Shown here in pieces: positions 53,904 through 62,905 of a stretch of 64,000 bases of DNA. The notes under the pieces were generated by a model that saw only the letters and a program-made list of their open reading frames with translations, was not told where the DNA came from and ran no database searches. This stretch comes from Polynucleobacter sp. AP-Latsch-80-C2 (GTDB lineage: Bacteria; Pseudomonadota; Gammaproteobacteria; Burkholderiales; Burkholderiaceae): NCBI RefSeq assembly GCF_018882185.1, contig NZ_JACVOY010000007.1:1-64000 (forward strand), written 5' to 3'. A program made the position numbers and the translations under genes. The stretch's first letter is position 1; every line of letters begins with the position of its first letter.

Positions 53904-54007
53904 TGCCTACCCATAATTACTTGCAAATACTGAACAGATTACGCATTTAAGTACGATTTATACGATCTATATCAAGCAGAAGCGACTTTAAGAGACTACT
54001 ATGATCT

Positions 54008-54370
54008 ATGACATATAACTCCTACAGTTGCTTCATTAACGGAAAAGAAAAGATATGGCGAGGACTGCCTAACCGAGAGCAGCAAATTCTGCAGTCAGTC
54101 TTGATGCATGACTCCAGCCCCCACCAGCGCGTCTCTGATGTTCTTAATTTACGAGAACTGGGATCTCAGGCAACATTACATGCGGCATTAATGAGATTAA
54201 AGACTTCTCATTTTTTAGCCCTCACTACCGACACTAAAGATCATCGTGTCAAATTTGTTTCTCTTGCGCCTAGGGCGATTACCCTATTTAAGAACCTTGA
54301 TTCACTCATGGCATCTTGTGCAAATCCCCTGGTGAAAAAAGTCATTAAAAAGATCGCATTCAAAAAATAA
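54008..54370 (+). CDS. winged-helix (MarR-like) DNA-binding protein
   Basis: This 120-residue protein has helix-rich sequence with a probable winged helix: REQQILQSVL, then LRELGSQATLHAALMRLKTSHFLAL as recognition region and DTKDHRVKFVSLAPRA as wing. The wing resembles MarR-type regulators (D..D.R...V.L), but flanking dimerisation helices are short. A very basic C-terminus (KKVIKKIAFKK) is present. The cytochrome gene follows 21 bp later. Confidence 0.68.
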   Translation: MTYNSYSCFINGKEKIWRGLPNREQQILQSVLMHDSSPHQRVSDVLNLRELGSQATLHAALMRLKTSHFLALTTDTKDHRVKFVSLAPRAITLFKNLDSLMASCANPLVKKVIKKIAFKK

Positions 54371-54391
54371 ACCTTTATTAAGGCAGGGAAA

Positions 54392-54691
54392 GTGAAAAAA
54401 ATCTTCATCTTGATTACCCTCTTACTATTAACGAGCGTCTCTTATGCCAACCGGCAACTAGCAGTCCGAAATGGGTGCATGGGCTGCCATGCGGATACGG
54501 AATACGATGCCCCACCCTGGCCAGAGTTAGCAGCCAAATATGCCAAATTTAAAGATCAACCAGATGCCGCGCGCCTTCAAGGTGAAAAATTACGAAAAGG
54601 TAAATTGTTCACCAAAATTAAGGCCCATCAAAAATTAACACCGACAAATGCAACCGAGCTAATGCAATGGATTATTGATGGCGCTCACTAA
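54392..54691 (+). CDS. small exported monohaem c-type cytochrome
   Basis: A 99-residue protein starting at GTG, with a signal peptide (ending near SYAN) and one haem-binding motif at C29, C32 and H33 (CMGCH). It looks like a class I cytochrome c, but the distal region KIKAHQKLTPTNATELMQWI lacks the expected methionine before the proline; a histidine precedes it instead. It may use another sixth ligand or none. It follows a winged-helix gene by 21 bp. A redox or sensing role is possible. Confidence 0.78.
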   Translation: MKKIFILITLLLLTSVSYANRQLAVRNGCMGCHADTEYDAPPWPELAAKYAKFKDQPDAARLQGEKLRKGKLFTKIKAHQKLTPTNATELMQWIIDGAH

Positions 54692-54872
54692 ACCATTTAT
54701 CAAGCTTCATTGGTTTTAAAAAGGCGGTGATCCCTGGGGCGCCCTTGAAAGAGGCAGTAGTCAGACTGAGCTTTTAAGTACTCGTGCTGCCAAGGCCAAT
54801 TACAGGAAGGGGGCTAACCCCCTCATAGTCAATTCTTTGCTAATATTAGTGCTTTCCATTTGAGCCAATACC
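54692..54872. other. 181-bp spacer with a GC hairpin
   Basis: AGGGGG and CCCCCT form a 6-bp stem around a CTAA loop at about 54806-54821. I find no open reading frame with a ribosome binding site here. The stem has no T-run, so it is not a classic terminator. Confidence 0.4.
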
Positions 54873-55496
54873 ATGCTAAGTGATGATAAGAAAGCCCTAA
54901 TCGAAGCGGAAGAACGCTATCGCCAAGAACTCAATAAAAAGCTTAGCGCTGATTTAAGCGCTACTAAAAAAGATGTCCATAATCTTGGTAAAGATTTGTG
55001 GGCAAAAGTCAGCGAAGTATTAAATAGTAATTTTGGTATCTGGTTTTTATCCTCTGTTTTTTTAAGTGGTGGTGCTGCGCTATACCAAGTCACCCAACAT
55101 CATTACGAAACAAGCATTGCCAAAGAAAAAGAAATTGTTGCTTGTGAATTTGAAATTGTTAATCGCCTTAACCATATGCGATTTTTATTGCGCAGGGCCA
55201 CAACGGTTGCCGATGCTAAATATGCACTTACCCCAGTTTCGAAAAGTCTGGGTGCCATCACTGCTGATTATGAAAACGTCAATATTGCTGTTCTCTATTT
55301 CAAGATATATCAGCTTACAGGAGTTCGTGATAAGCGTATCACCCTATATATTAAAGATCTAGAGGAAAAAAATTTAGCAATTCAAGCCGGAAATCCTAAA
55401 GAAAATTTTAGCGAGAAAGACCGAAAAGAGTTACTTGAAATTATTAATACTCTTGATCAATATGAAATTGACCAAATTAATAGTAGAAAAAATTAG
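54873..55496 (+). CDS. hypothetical membrane-anchored coiled-coil protein
   Basis: I do not recognise a family. The 207 residues begin with a charged helix (EAEERYRQELNKKL), then a single membrane segment at about 52-71 (FGIWFLSSVFLSGGAALY), followed by a helical soluble part rich in Lys and Glu. It has no cleavable signal. It lies 8 bp before a DUF4239 gene that carries a frameshift, and the two probably form one transcript. Confidence 0.6.
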   Translation: MLSDDKKALIEAEERYRQELNKKLSADLSATKKDVHNLGKDLWAKVSEVLNSNFGIWFLSSVFLSGGAALYQVTQHHYETSIAKEKEIVACEFEIVNRLNHMRFLLRRATTVADAKYALTPVSKSLGAITADYENVNIAVLYFKIYQLTGVRDKRITLYIKDLEEKNLAIQAGNPKENFSEKDRKELLEIINTLDQYEIDQINSRKN

Positions 55497-55504
55497 CCTC
55501 GCTC

Positions 55505-56283
55505 ATGACCAACCTATCTGAAATATCCCTTCTCACCATTCTGCTAGCGACTTCAGTTGCATTGAGTTTAGTTTGCTTATTCCTGGTCCAGAAATATTGC
55601 ACTTGGTTGAGTTTGAGTGATGACGGCATATTTGGAACTATTTTTGCCAATACCATGCCTACCTTAGTGGGCTTCATATTTGCCTTTGTCACAGTGGCTG
55701 CTTGGCAAAACCATAATTCCGTAAGCGACAATGTTTCAAAAGAAGCGCACACATTATTTGATCTGTACCAAATGCTAGAGGCTTATCCTAGCGCAGTAAA
55801 GAAAGTAGGCCAAGAAGAGATCATTAATTACGCACAAGCAGTCATTGATCAAGAGTGGCCAAACCTGACTAGCCAAAAAATGAATGTGGAAACTTTCAAA
55901 AACTAGAGCGTATCAATACTATTTTTCATAACCATCAGGCGGCTAATCTTGAAGGCCTTGCCATTCATACTGAAACCTTACGTTTATTCTCTACCTATAG
56001 AGACTTGCGTAGAAATCGAATTGAAAATGCTGTTTCATTTGTAGGGAAACCGATGTGGGGAGCCCTCGTTTTATCAGCCCTATTCCTGACTTTGTTTTCA
56101 GCCTTCTTCAAAACAAAGAATATCCGTATCCATGCCGTCATGATGGCGCTAGAAGGCGGCTCGCTTGGAGTCATGTTTTTCCTCCTAGTCCTCTTTGACA
56201 ATCCCTTTGCGGGACCAAGTGCGATTCAACCTACTTCATTCCAAAAGACAATCGATTCGATTGCTATTCTTCAAAAACATTAG
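55505..56283 (+). pseudogene. DUF4239 bestrophin-like gene split by a -1 frameshift
   Basis: The frame from 55505 stops at TAG 55904-55906 after a run of five A (55898-55902). The adjoining frame continues without interruption from FQKLERINTIF to 56283, giving the rest of a DUF4239 protein of about 259 residues (LVGFIFAFVTVAAW, AHTLFDLYQM, RRNRIENAVSF, SLGVMFFLLVLFDNPFAGP). One extra A would restore it. It is either a true single-base deletion, a sequencing error in the homopolymer, or slippage at C-AAA-AAC. Confidence 0.75.
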
Positions 56284-56299
56284 GCCATCGCACTAAAGC

Positions 56300-56337
56300 T
56301 AAAAAGCCCAGAAATTTTATTCTGGGCTTTTTTATTT
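56300..56337. terminator. bidirectional intrinsic terminator
   Basis: GCCCAGAA pairs with TTCTGGGC; AAAAA lies on the left and TTTTTT on the right. It separates the DUF4239 gene from the convergent GDSL hydrolase gene. Confidence 0.9.
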
Positions 56338-56348
56338 ATCCGCAAGGA

Positions 56349-57671
56349 CTAATTTCCTTTGGGATTTACCACCTGATTGAGGTTAATAGAGTTACCCATG
56401 ACTTGATAACCAACCCGATTGGGATGCAACTTATCTCCAGGACCGCCGATAGTGCTATCCGGAACAAATTCGGCTTTCATTTGCCCTGTCGCTGGATCTA
56501 ATATGACTTCATCAAAATCGATATAGCCAGAGAAGATGGGTGAGGTTCGGATAAATTGATTAAGTGCTTTACGCTTTTCATCTTGCTCCGGAAATCCATG
56601 GGCAGCACTAGCGCTACCCAAAGCGCTGGTGACGGTCGCTCCAATAACATGAATACCAGAAGCCTTAAGGCGGCGTACCCCATCGGTCATCCCATCAATG
56701 ACTGTCTGAGTGCTAGCATTGCCGTTCTTACTGAAATCGTTAATACCCTCTAGCCAAATTACAGTAGAAACGCCTGACAAACTTAGGATATCTCTCTCAA
56801 TCCGCATACCAGATGCAGGTCCGCCCGCAAATGGTTTCGCAGGAGAATATTCAGCCGGACCAGCGACTTGATTTCCACCAATGCCAGCGTTTAAAACAAC
56901 CACCTTATTGCCATAGGCTTTATGCAGTCTACGTGACAAAACATCTGGCCAACGATCGTCGCCATTCATAGTTGAAGCAGTTCCATCAGTAATGGAATCC
57001 CCAAAACCCATAATGACCTTTGTACTAACCGGGGCTGACATGTCGACCGCATCTAGAAAGAACCAGGAAGCTACAGAATACGGAAATGCCGCTTCAGCCT
57101 CTTCGCTTGTTTTAGATCCCGCATTCGGCGCGGTGGCATAGGAAGTCGCGATCGCTTTTGCGTGCCAAGTCATAGGACCGCTAGCAGTTGGTATATAAAA
57201 ACTCACTGCAAGGTTACGACCTTCTAGATTTGCCTCTCCTAGTTTTTTTACAAACGGAAGAGATACGGAATCACTCCAAGCGGATTGGCCGGGGGCAATC
57301 GTAATTGTTTTCTTGCCTGCAAAAGTGACTGGAAGATTGGTGCCCTTCACAATCTCGGCGCTACCGAGTTGTAAGCCTATATATACATTTTCAAAAGTCA
57401 CTGGCTTTGTACCAAGTGCATTTGAAAGTCGAATGCGGGTACGTGCTCCCCAGATGTCTGGACGAACCATCAGTCGAAAAGATTGATCATTAGCGCCGAG
57501 TTCAGGCGCAGGAAAGACTTTGCTTAAGTTGGGTTGGGCCGATGGATTGCCAACCGGGTAAGGCCCCTGAATAGAACCAACCCAAGAAGTAACCCACTTA
57601 TCTTTTTCAGCCATTGCCAATTGATTGCATGCCAAGAAAGCACATAATCCAAGAAAGAATATTTTTCGCAT
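56349..57671 (-). CDS. exported SGNH/GDSL-family hydrolase
   Basis: At 440 residues this protein has a signal peptide (near AMAEK), an N-terminal beta domain of about 200 residues, and an SGNH hydrolase domain with blocks GFGDSITDGT (catalytic serine), NAGIGGNQV, WLEGINDF and DKLHPNRVGY (Asp/His). It should hydrolyse an ester, perhaps acetyl groups on polysaccharides, in the periplasm or outside. It is monocistronic and faces the small-RNA gene upstream. Confidence 0.87.
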   Translation of the reverse strand: MRKIFFLGLCAFLACNQLAMAEKDKWVTSWVGSIQGPYPVGNPSAQPNLSKVFPAPELGANDQSFRLMVRPDIWGARTRIRLSNALGTKPVTFENVYIGLQLGSAEIVKGTNLPVTFAGKKTITIAPGQSAWSDSVSLPFVKKLGEANLEGRNLAVSFYIPTASGPMTWHAKAIATSYATAPNAGSKTSEEAEAAFPYSVASWFFLDAVDMSAPVSTKVIMGFGDSITDGTASTMNGDDRWPDVLSRRLHKAYGNKVVVLNAGIGGNQVAGPAEYSPAKPFAGGPASGMRIERDILSLSGVSTVIWLEGINDFSKNGNASTQTVIDGMTDGVRRLKASGIHVIGATVTSALGSASAAHGFPEQDEKRKALNQFIRTSPIFSGYIDFDEVILDPATGQMKAEFVPDSTIGGPGDKLHPNRVGYQVMGNSINLNQVVNPKGN

Positions 57672-57743
57672 TACGTATCCAGGTTGATTGAACTTCCAAT
57701 GATTCTAGCTCAGGGTATTTATCTCTTCTGGCGCCCAAAATGC

Positions 57744-57769
57744 AAAAAACCTGATGCAAAGATCAGGTT
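57744..57769 (-). terminator. intrinsic terminator of the small RNA
   Basis: On the minus strand AACCTGAT pairs with ATCAGGTT around CTTTGC and continues into a T-run. Confidence 0.88.
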
Positions 57770-57974
57770 GATATTGGTTTGGTGGACCTCCCTGCAGCAC
57801 TTATCTATGCAGCTTAGTCGACGTTTGCCAGTATTCCGCTGGCGGGATCTACCCCTGTCTCACCAGTATGTCTCTGGCGGTTAACTACGAATTTCTTTTG
57901 AGGGGATGGGCATCCGTGACAATTGCCTATTGGTTCTAGCTCCATCCCCTTGGTCAGGACAAGTCCCGACCAGA
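57744..57974 (-). ncRNA. structured small RNA of about 230 nt, family unassigned
   Basis: A near-consensus promoter upstream and an intrinsic terminator at the end bound a stretch without a supportable reading frame. From the 5' end the transcript can form a hairpin GGTCGGGAC/GTCCTGACC, a long stem AGGGGATG/CATCCCCT (57943-57950 with 57901-57908), hairpins CCAG-N7-CTGG and GCCAG-N7-CTGGC, and CTGCA/TGCAG. It also contains several GGA triplets. It does not match tmRNA, RNase P, SRP or 6S RNA as I know them. Confidence 0.72.
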
Positions 57975-57980
57975 AGTAAC

Positions 57981-58009
57981 ACTATATCTGAATGATCTCA
58001 AAAAGTCAA
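57981..58009 (-). promoter_or_regulatory. near-consensus sigma-70 promoter of the small RNA
   Basis: On the minus strand TTGACT (58004-58009) is exactly 17 bp from TATAGT (57981-57986), with a second TTGACT 14 bp further upstream. This is among the strongest promoters visible in the window and would start transcription near 57974. Confidence 0.85.
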
Positions 58010-58317
58010 GTAATTTAGTCAAGTATTTAAATCTTTACTTTCAATGACTTAGTAATTCACGCCTCCTGAAGATGCCCCAGATCCAAAGCTCTGGCGCTTT
58101 CGATTAATCCAAATCACCTTGGCCTGGATATATCGTTTTAGCAAATAGGCCATCTTTGCAGAATTACTATATATCAAGCAATTCACTCCAATTTGTTTAT
58201 CGAAAATATCGATCAATATTATCAAATCTATTTATTAGACAAATAATATCTTTACCCCGAAAATAGCTTCAGTTGGCACTTCGTTATTAATGTATTTACA
58301 CCCCCGAAAGGAACAAT
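58010..58317 (+). other. A+T-rich upstream region of ahpC
   Basis: About 300 bp without a gene. The stretch 58190-58260 is very A+T-rich, with repeated TATC/GATA units that could bind a regulator such as OxyR, but the match to the four-part OxyR consensus is poor. TTGGCA at 58273 is a possible -35 without a convincing -10. AAGGA lies 7 bp before the ahpC ATG. Confidence 0.45.
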
Positions 58318-58881
58318 ATGTCTCTCATCAACACAGCAGTTCAACCATTTCAAACTCAGGCTTTCCATAACGGCAAGTTCGTTACCATTTCTGACGAGAG
58401 CCTCAAAGGCCATTGGTCAGTTTTGATTTTTATGCCAGCAGCATTTACCTTCAATTGCCCAACAGAAATTGAAGATGCGGCTGAGAACTATGCTGAATTC
58501 CAAAAGATGGGCGCTGAAGTGTATATCGTTACAACCGACACTCATTTTTCACACAAAGTTTGGCATGAGACTTCACCTGCTGTAGGCAAAGCAAAGTTCC
58601 CATTGGTAGGCGATCCTACCCATACATTGACAAACGCATTTGGCGTACACATTCCTGAAGAAGGCCTTGCATTGCGCGGCACATTCATCATCAATCCAGA
58701 AGGCGTGATCAAGACTGCAGAAATTCACTCTAATGAAATCGCTCGTGACATTTCTGAAACATTGCGTAAGCTCAAAGCTGCGCAATACACAGCAGCACAC
58801 CCAGGCGAAGTTTGCCCAGCTAAATGGAAAGAAGGTGCAGCTACTTTGACTCCATCTTTGGACCTCGTAGGCAAGATCTAA
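58318..58881 (+). CDS. ahpC: alkyl hydroperoxide reductase subunit C (2-Cys peroxiredoxin)
   Basis: This 187-residue peroxiredoxin reduces hydrogen peroxide, organic peroxides and peroxynitrite. The peroxidatic cysteine sits in FTFNCPTEIE (about C47) and the resolving one in GEVCPAKW (about C166). The length and the C-terminal segment match the AhpC class that forms decamers and is recycled by AhpF. The ahpF gene follows after a 99-bp gap containing a strong hairpin. An oxidative-stress regulator is expected, but none is encoded here. Confidence 0.97.
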   Translation: MSLINTAVQPFQTQAFHNGKFVTISDESLKGHWSVLIFMPAAFTFNCPTEIEDAAENYAEFQKMGAEVYIVTTDTHFSHKVWHETSPAVGKAKFPLVGDPTHTLTNAFGVHIPEEGLALRGTFIINPEGVIKTAEIHSNEIARDISETLRKLKAAQYTAAHPGEVCPAKWKEGAATLTPSLDLVGKI

Positions 58882-58895
58882 TCGATCTCTCATCA

Positions 58896-58926
58896 CCAAT
58901 CGGACTCTCTTCGGAGAGTCTATTGG
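58896..58926 (+). promoter_or_regulatory. ahpC-ahpF intercistronic hairpin with UUCG loop
   Basis: GACTCTC (58903-58909) pairs with GAGAGTC (58914-58920) around TTCG, extended by CCAAT/ATTGG beyond a small internal bulge. No T-run follows. It is likely to stabilise the ahpC message or to lower ahpF expression by processing or partial termination. Confidence 0.7.
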
Positions 58927-58980
58927 AGAGGACCGGATCCTGCCCAATAGACTCACTAAATTAATACCAAGGAACTTATC

Positions 58981-60558
58981 GTGTTAGACAGTAATATCAA
59001 AACTCAACTAAAGGCTTATTTAGAGAAGATTGTTAGCCCTATCATGTTGACTGCTTCCCTCGATAACAGCGAGCAGTCAGCGCAAATGCTCGAACTCTTA
59101 AATGAAGTTGCTGAGCAATCAGACAAGATCACTGTTTTGACCAACGGCACATCCAAAAGAATTCCTAGCTTTACTGTTGGTAAAGCAGATGGTGAGGCTC
59201 GCATTACATTTGCCGGCCTGCCAATGGGCCACGAGATGACTTCTTTTATCTTGGCTATTTTGCAAGCAAGCGGCTATCCACCAAAAGTAGAACAAGACAT
59301 CATTGACCAGATTCGGGGAATTGATAGTAAGCTGAAATTTCAGACCTTTATCTCCTTGTCTTGCCATAACTGCCCGGACGTAGTGCAGGCCCTCAATTTA
59401 ATGGCAGCACTCAACCCCAATGTTGAGCATGAAATGATTGATGGTGCCCTATTCCAAGGCTTGGTAGATGAATTCCAAATCATGGCAGTTCCGACAGTCA
59501 TCCTCAATGGGGAAGTGTTTGGCCAAGGACGCACTACTGTAGAAGAGATCATTGCCAAGTTAGATACTAATAGCCCAGCAAAAGATGCTGCAAAATTCAA
59601 TGCTAAAGATGCATTTGATATGTTAATCGTAGGCGGTGGCCCTGCAGGATCCTCTGCTGCAATCTACGCAGCACGCAAAGGGATTCGCACTGGCATCCTG
59701 GCTGAACGTTTTGGCGGTCAAGTCATGGACACTCTCGGAATTGAGAACTTTATTTCTGTAAAAGAAACTGAAGGTCCTAAGCTCGTACAAGCCTTAGAGC
59801 AACACGTGAAAAGCTATGAAGTCGATATTATGAATTTGCAACGCGCTACAGCCTTGCGTAAAACCAATCATGGCCTTGAAGTGGAATTAGCGAATGGCGC
59901 TGTTCTGAAGAGCAAATCTGTCGTTATTAGCACTGGTGCTCGCTGGAGAGAAATGAATGTTCCTGGCGAGCAAGAGTATCGCAATAAAGGGGTTGCTTAC
60001 TGCCCTCACTGTGATGGTCCACTCTTCAAAGGGAAGCGTGTTGCTGTTATCGGCGGCGGTAATTCAGGGGTTGAGGCTGCGATTGATTTAGCCGGTATCG
60101 TAAGCCATGTAACCCTCATTGAGTTTGATAGCAAATTGCGTGCTGATGCTGTATTGCAAGCAAAAATGGCAAGCTTAAATAATGTTACTGTCATTAAGAG
60201 CGCACTCACCAAGCAAGTATTAGGTGATGGATCGAAAGTAAATGGCTTGATCTACCAAGATCGCACCACCAATGTCGAGCATTCCATTGAACTTGAAGGC
60301 ATCTTCGTGCAAATCGGACTCTTGCCAAATACCGACTGGTTGAAAGGCACACTTGAACTTTCTAAGCATGGCGAAGTCATCGTTGACGCTAAAGGAGAAA
60401 CATCCCTACCCGGCGTATTTGCTGCAGGCGACTGTACAACCGTGCCTTATAAGCAAATTATTATCGCCATGGGCGAAGGTGCTAAAGCCTCCTTAGGTGC
60501 ATTTGATTATCTGATTCGCTCTTCCGTCCCTGAGGTAGAGAAGGCAGTGGCTGCTTAA
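58981..60558 (+). CDS. ahpF: alkyl hydroperoxide reductase subunit F
   Basis: A 525-residue flavoprotein disulphide reductase that passes electrons from NADH to AhpC. The N-terminal double-thioredoxin-fold domain carries the dithiol CHNC at about 128-131; the thioredoxin-reductase part has [17 protein letters not shown] for FAD, the redox pair in YCPHCDG, and [10 protein letters not shown] for NADH. It starts at GTG (58981) with AAGGA upstream. Full length and all four cysteines are intact. Confidence 0.97.
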   Translation: MLDSNIKTQLKAYLEKIVSPIMLTASLDNSEQSAQMLELLNEVAEQSDKITVLTNGTSKRIPSFTVGKADGEARITFAGLPMGHEMTSFILAILQASGYPPKVEQDIIDQIRGIDSKLKFQTFISLSCHNCPDVVQALNLMAALNPNVEHEMIDGALFQGLVDEFQIMAVPTVILNGEVFGQGRTTVEEIIAKLDTNSPAKDAAKFNAKDAFDMLIVGGGPAGSSAAIYAARKGIRTGILAERFGGQVMDTLGIENFISVKETEGPKLVQALEQHVKSYEVDIMNLQRATALRKTNHGLEVELANGAVLKSKSVVISTGARWREMNVPGEQEYRNKGVAYCPHCDGPLFKGKRVAVIGGGNSGVEAAIDLAGIVSHVTLIEFDSKLRADAVLQAKMASLNNVTVIKSALTKQVLGDGSKVNGLIYQDRTTNVEHSIELEGIFVQIGLLPNTDWLKGTLELSKHGEVIVDAKGETSLPGVFAAGDCTTVPYKQIIIAMGEGAKASLGAFDYLIRSSVPEVEKAVAA

Positions 60559-60578
60559 GCAGCGTCCTTGAGTAAGGC

Positions 60579-62783
60579 CTACGGTTTCGCGGGCACTACC
60601 TTAGATCTAGCTACGTGCAATTTTCTATAGCTATCAATCAAGCGGTGGTGCCTATCTAGGCCCTCTAGATTCATGCTGGTGGGCGTTAAGCCATAGAAGC
60701 GAACACTACCATCAACTGAACCCAAGACAGCGTCCATTCGAGCATCGCCAAACATTCGGCGAAAGTTCAAGACGTAATCTTCAAGCGCTAAGTCATCATC
60801 CAGAGTAATTTCTAAGACTGCGCTCAGGGCTTGGTAAAACAAACGTCGCTCGACTGTGTTGTCGTTATATTGCAAGAAGGCCCCTACCAATTCCAGTGCC
60901 TCATCAAATTGCTTTAACGCTAGATGAATCAGCAGCTTTAACTCTAGAACAGTGAGTTGACCCCAAGTCGTGTTCTCATCAAACTCAATACCAATCAAAG
61001 TGGCGATATCGCCATAGTCATCGAGCTCATTATTTTCTAGACGCTCTAGCAGCGCCTGGAGCCTGGCATCATCTAACTCAGTCAGATTCAGAATGTCATT
61101 GCGGAACAGGAGCGCTTTATTAGTGTTATCCCAAATCAAATCCTCGATTGGGTACACCTCTGAATAGCCTGGCACTAGGATACGACAAGCGATAGCACCC
61201 AACTGGTCGTATATCGCCATATAAGACTCTTTACCTATAGACTCCAGAATACCAAATAAGGTCTTCGCTTCTTGTGCATTAGAGTCTTCACCCTTGCTAG
61301 TGAAATCCCACTCGACAAAGTCATAATCAGATTTAGCGCTGAAGAAACGCCATGACACAATCCCACTCGAATCAATGAAGTGCTCTACAAAGTTATTAGG
61401 CTCTGTCACTGCTTCACTTGCAAAAGTAGGCGGTGGTAAATCATTCAAACCTTCTAAGCTGCGACCTTGTAATAACTCAGTCAAACTCCGCTCTAGCGCT
61501 ACCTCTAGACTTGGGTGCGCACCAAAAGAGGCAAACACGCCACCAGTACGGGGGTTCATCAGCGTGACGCACATCACTGGATAGACGCCCCCCAAGGAGG
61601 CATCCTTCACCAGCACTGGAAAGCCCTGATCTTCTAAGCCCTGGATGCCCGCCAGAATGCCTGGATATTTCGCAAGCACTTCCTGTGGCACGTCCGGTAA
61701 AGCGATTTCACCTTCGAGAATTTCTCGTTTGACTGCACGCTCAAAAATTTCCGATAAGCATTGCACCTGAGCCTCAGCCAGGGTATTGCCTGCGCTCATG
61801 CCATTGCTAACAAAAAGATTTTCAATCAGGTTGGATGGAAAGTAGACCGTCTTACCATCTGAGTGGCGGACATAAGGCAGGGAGCAAATGCCTCGCTCTG
61901 TATTGCCAGAATTGGTATCAACTAAATGAGAACCCCGCAACTCACCATCGGCGTTATAGATACCAAGAGAATATTCATCCAAAATTTCTGAAGGTAAGGT
62001 ATCTTTCGGGCCAGGCTTAAACCAGCGTTCATTTGGGTAGTGCACAAATACCGCATTAGCAATATCTGCGCCCCAATATGCGCCTGCATAAAAGTGGTTA
62101 TTACTAAGTCGCTCAATATATTCACCCAAAGCCGACGCTAGCGCACTTTCCTTGGTAGAACCTTTGCCATTGGTAAAGCACATCGGGGAATGTGCATCTC
62201 GAATGTGCAAGGACCAAACATTAGGAATGATATTGCGCCACGAAGCAATCTCAATTTTAATTCCCAGGCCCGCCAATAAGGCAGACATATTGGCAATAGT
62301 CTGCTCTAGCGGTAGATCTTTTCCAGCAATATAGGTGCTGGTATCGGTGCTTTGATTCAAAGACAATAAAGCCTGTGCATCAGCATCGAGATTCTCTACC
62401 ACCTCAATCACAAACTCTGGACCCGCTTGCACTACTTTTTTAACCGTACAACGCTCTATGGAACGCAAAATACCTTGGCGATCGGTAGCAGAGATATCTT
62501 CTGGTAGCTCTACTTGAATTTTGAAAATCTGCTGATACCGATTTTCAGGGTCAACAATATTGTTTTGAGAGAGGCGAATGTTTTCGGTAGAAATATTGCG
62601 AGTCTCGCAATACAACTTCACAAAATAAGCCGCACATAAGGCGGATGAGGCAAGGAAGTAATCAAAGGGGCCGGGAGCAGAGCCGTCACCCTTGTAGCGG
62701 ATAGGCTGATCTGCAATCACCGTAAAGTCATCGAACTTAGCTTCAAGGCGAAGCTTGTCGAGAAAGTTAACCTTAATTTCCAT
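60579..62783 (-). CDS. OsmC-YcaO fusion protein
   Basis: From the ATG at 62783 (MEIKVNF, 734 residues) the N-terminal 140 residues are an OsmC/Ohr-type domain with both redox cysteines (C50 in SALCAAY, C112 in ERCTVKK). A full YcaO domain follows (ATP-binding GKGSTKESALASALGEYIERLS), and the C-terminal 180 residues are helical and TPR-like. YcaO enzymes activate amide bonds with ATP; E. coli YcaO helps ribosomal S12 methylthiolation. Fused OsmC suggests thiol or persulphide handling. The end (VVPAKP) is only a partial match to the azoline-type PxPxP tail. Confidence 0.88.
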   Translation of the reverse strand: MEIKVNFLDKLRLEAKFDDFTVIADQPIRYKGDGSAPGPFDYFLASSALCAAYFVKLYCETRNISTENIRLSQNNIVDPENRYQQIFKIQVELPEDISATDRQGILRSIERCTVKKVVQAGPEFVIEVVENLDADAQALLSLNQSTDTSTYIAGKDLPLEQTIANMSALLAGLGIKIEIASWRNIIPNVWSLHIRDAHSPMCFTNGKGSTKESALASALGEYIERLSNNHFYAGAYWGADIANAVFVHYPNERWFKPGPKDTLPSEILDEYSLGIYNADGELRGSHLVDTNSGNTERGICSLPYVRHSDGKTVYFPSNLIENLFVSNGMSAGNTLAEAQVQCLSEIFERAVKREILEGEIALPDVPQEVLAKYPGILAGIQGLEDQGFPVLVKDASLGGVYPVMCVTLMNPRTGGVFASFGAHPSLEVALERSLTELLQGRSLEGLNDLPPPTFASEAVTEPNNFVEHFIDSSGIVSWRFFSAKSDYDFVEWDFTSKGEDSNAQEAKTLFGILESIGKESYMAIYDQLGAIACRILVPGYSEVYPIEDLIWDNTNKALLFRNDILNLTELDDARLQALLERLENNELDDYGDIATLIGIEFDENTTWGQLTVLELKLLIHLALKQFDEALELVGAFLQYNDNTVERRLFYQALSAVLEITLDDDLALEDYVLNFRRMFGDARMDAVLGSVDGSVRFYGLTPTSMNLEGLDRHHRLIDSYRKLHVARSKVVPAKP

Positions 62784-62875
62784 GAAGATAATTCCGAATA
62801 TGCTGCGAATAGATAATGTAGGGCCTATTATCCATCCCAATGCCAATGCCGTGTAACAAGTAAGTGCTACAACGA

Positions 62876-62901
62876 CTGTAGTGGTCTAGAGACCCCTACA
62901 G
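62876..62901. terminator. long dyad after the acr3 gene
   Basis: CTGTAG/CTACAG enclose GGTCT/AGACC with single mismatched bases between, a stem of about 11 bp. There is no T-run, so it may act as a processing or partial termination signal between acr3 and the OsmC-YcaO gene. Confidence 0.45.
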
Positions 62902-62905
62902 ATGG

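Noticed and set aside
57744..57974. tmRNA or 6S RNA identity for the small RNA
   Set aside because: The transcript contains GACTAAGC and a CCACCA, which recall tmRNA, but the tRNA-like ends, tag sequence and T-arm are missing. The rod-like 6S structure with central bubble is not evident.
58190..58260. OxyR site upstream of ahpC
   Set aside because: One half-site (ATAG on the minus strand) fits and inner T/A positions agree, but two of the four tetramers match poorly. I kept only a general note on the A+T-rich region.
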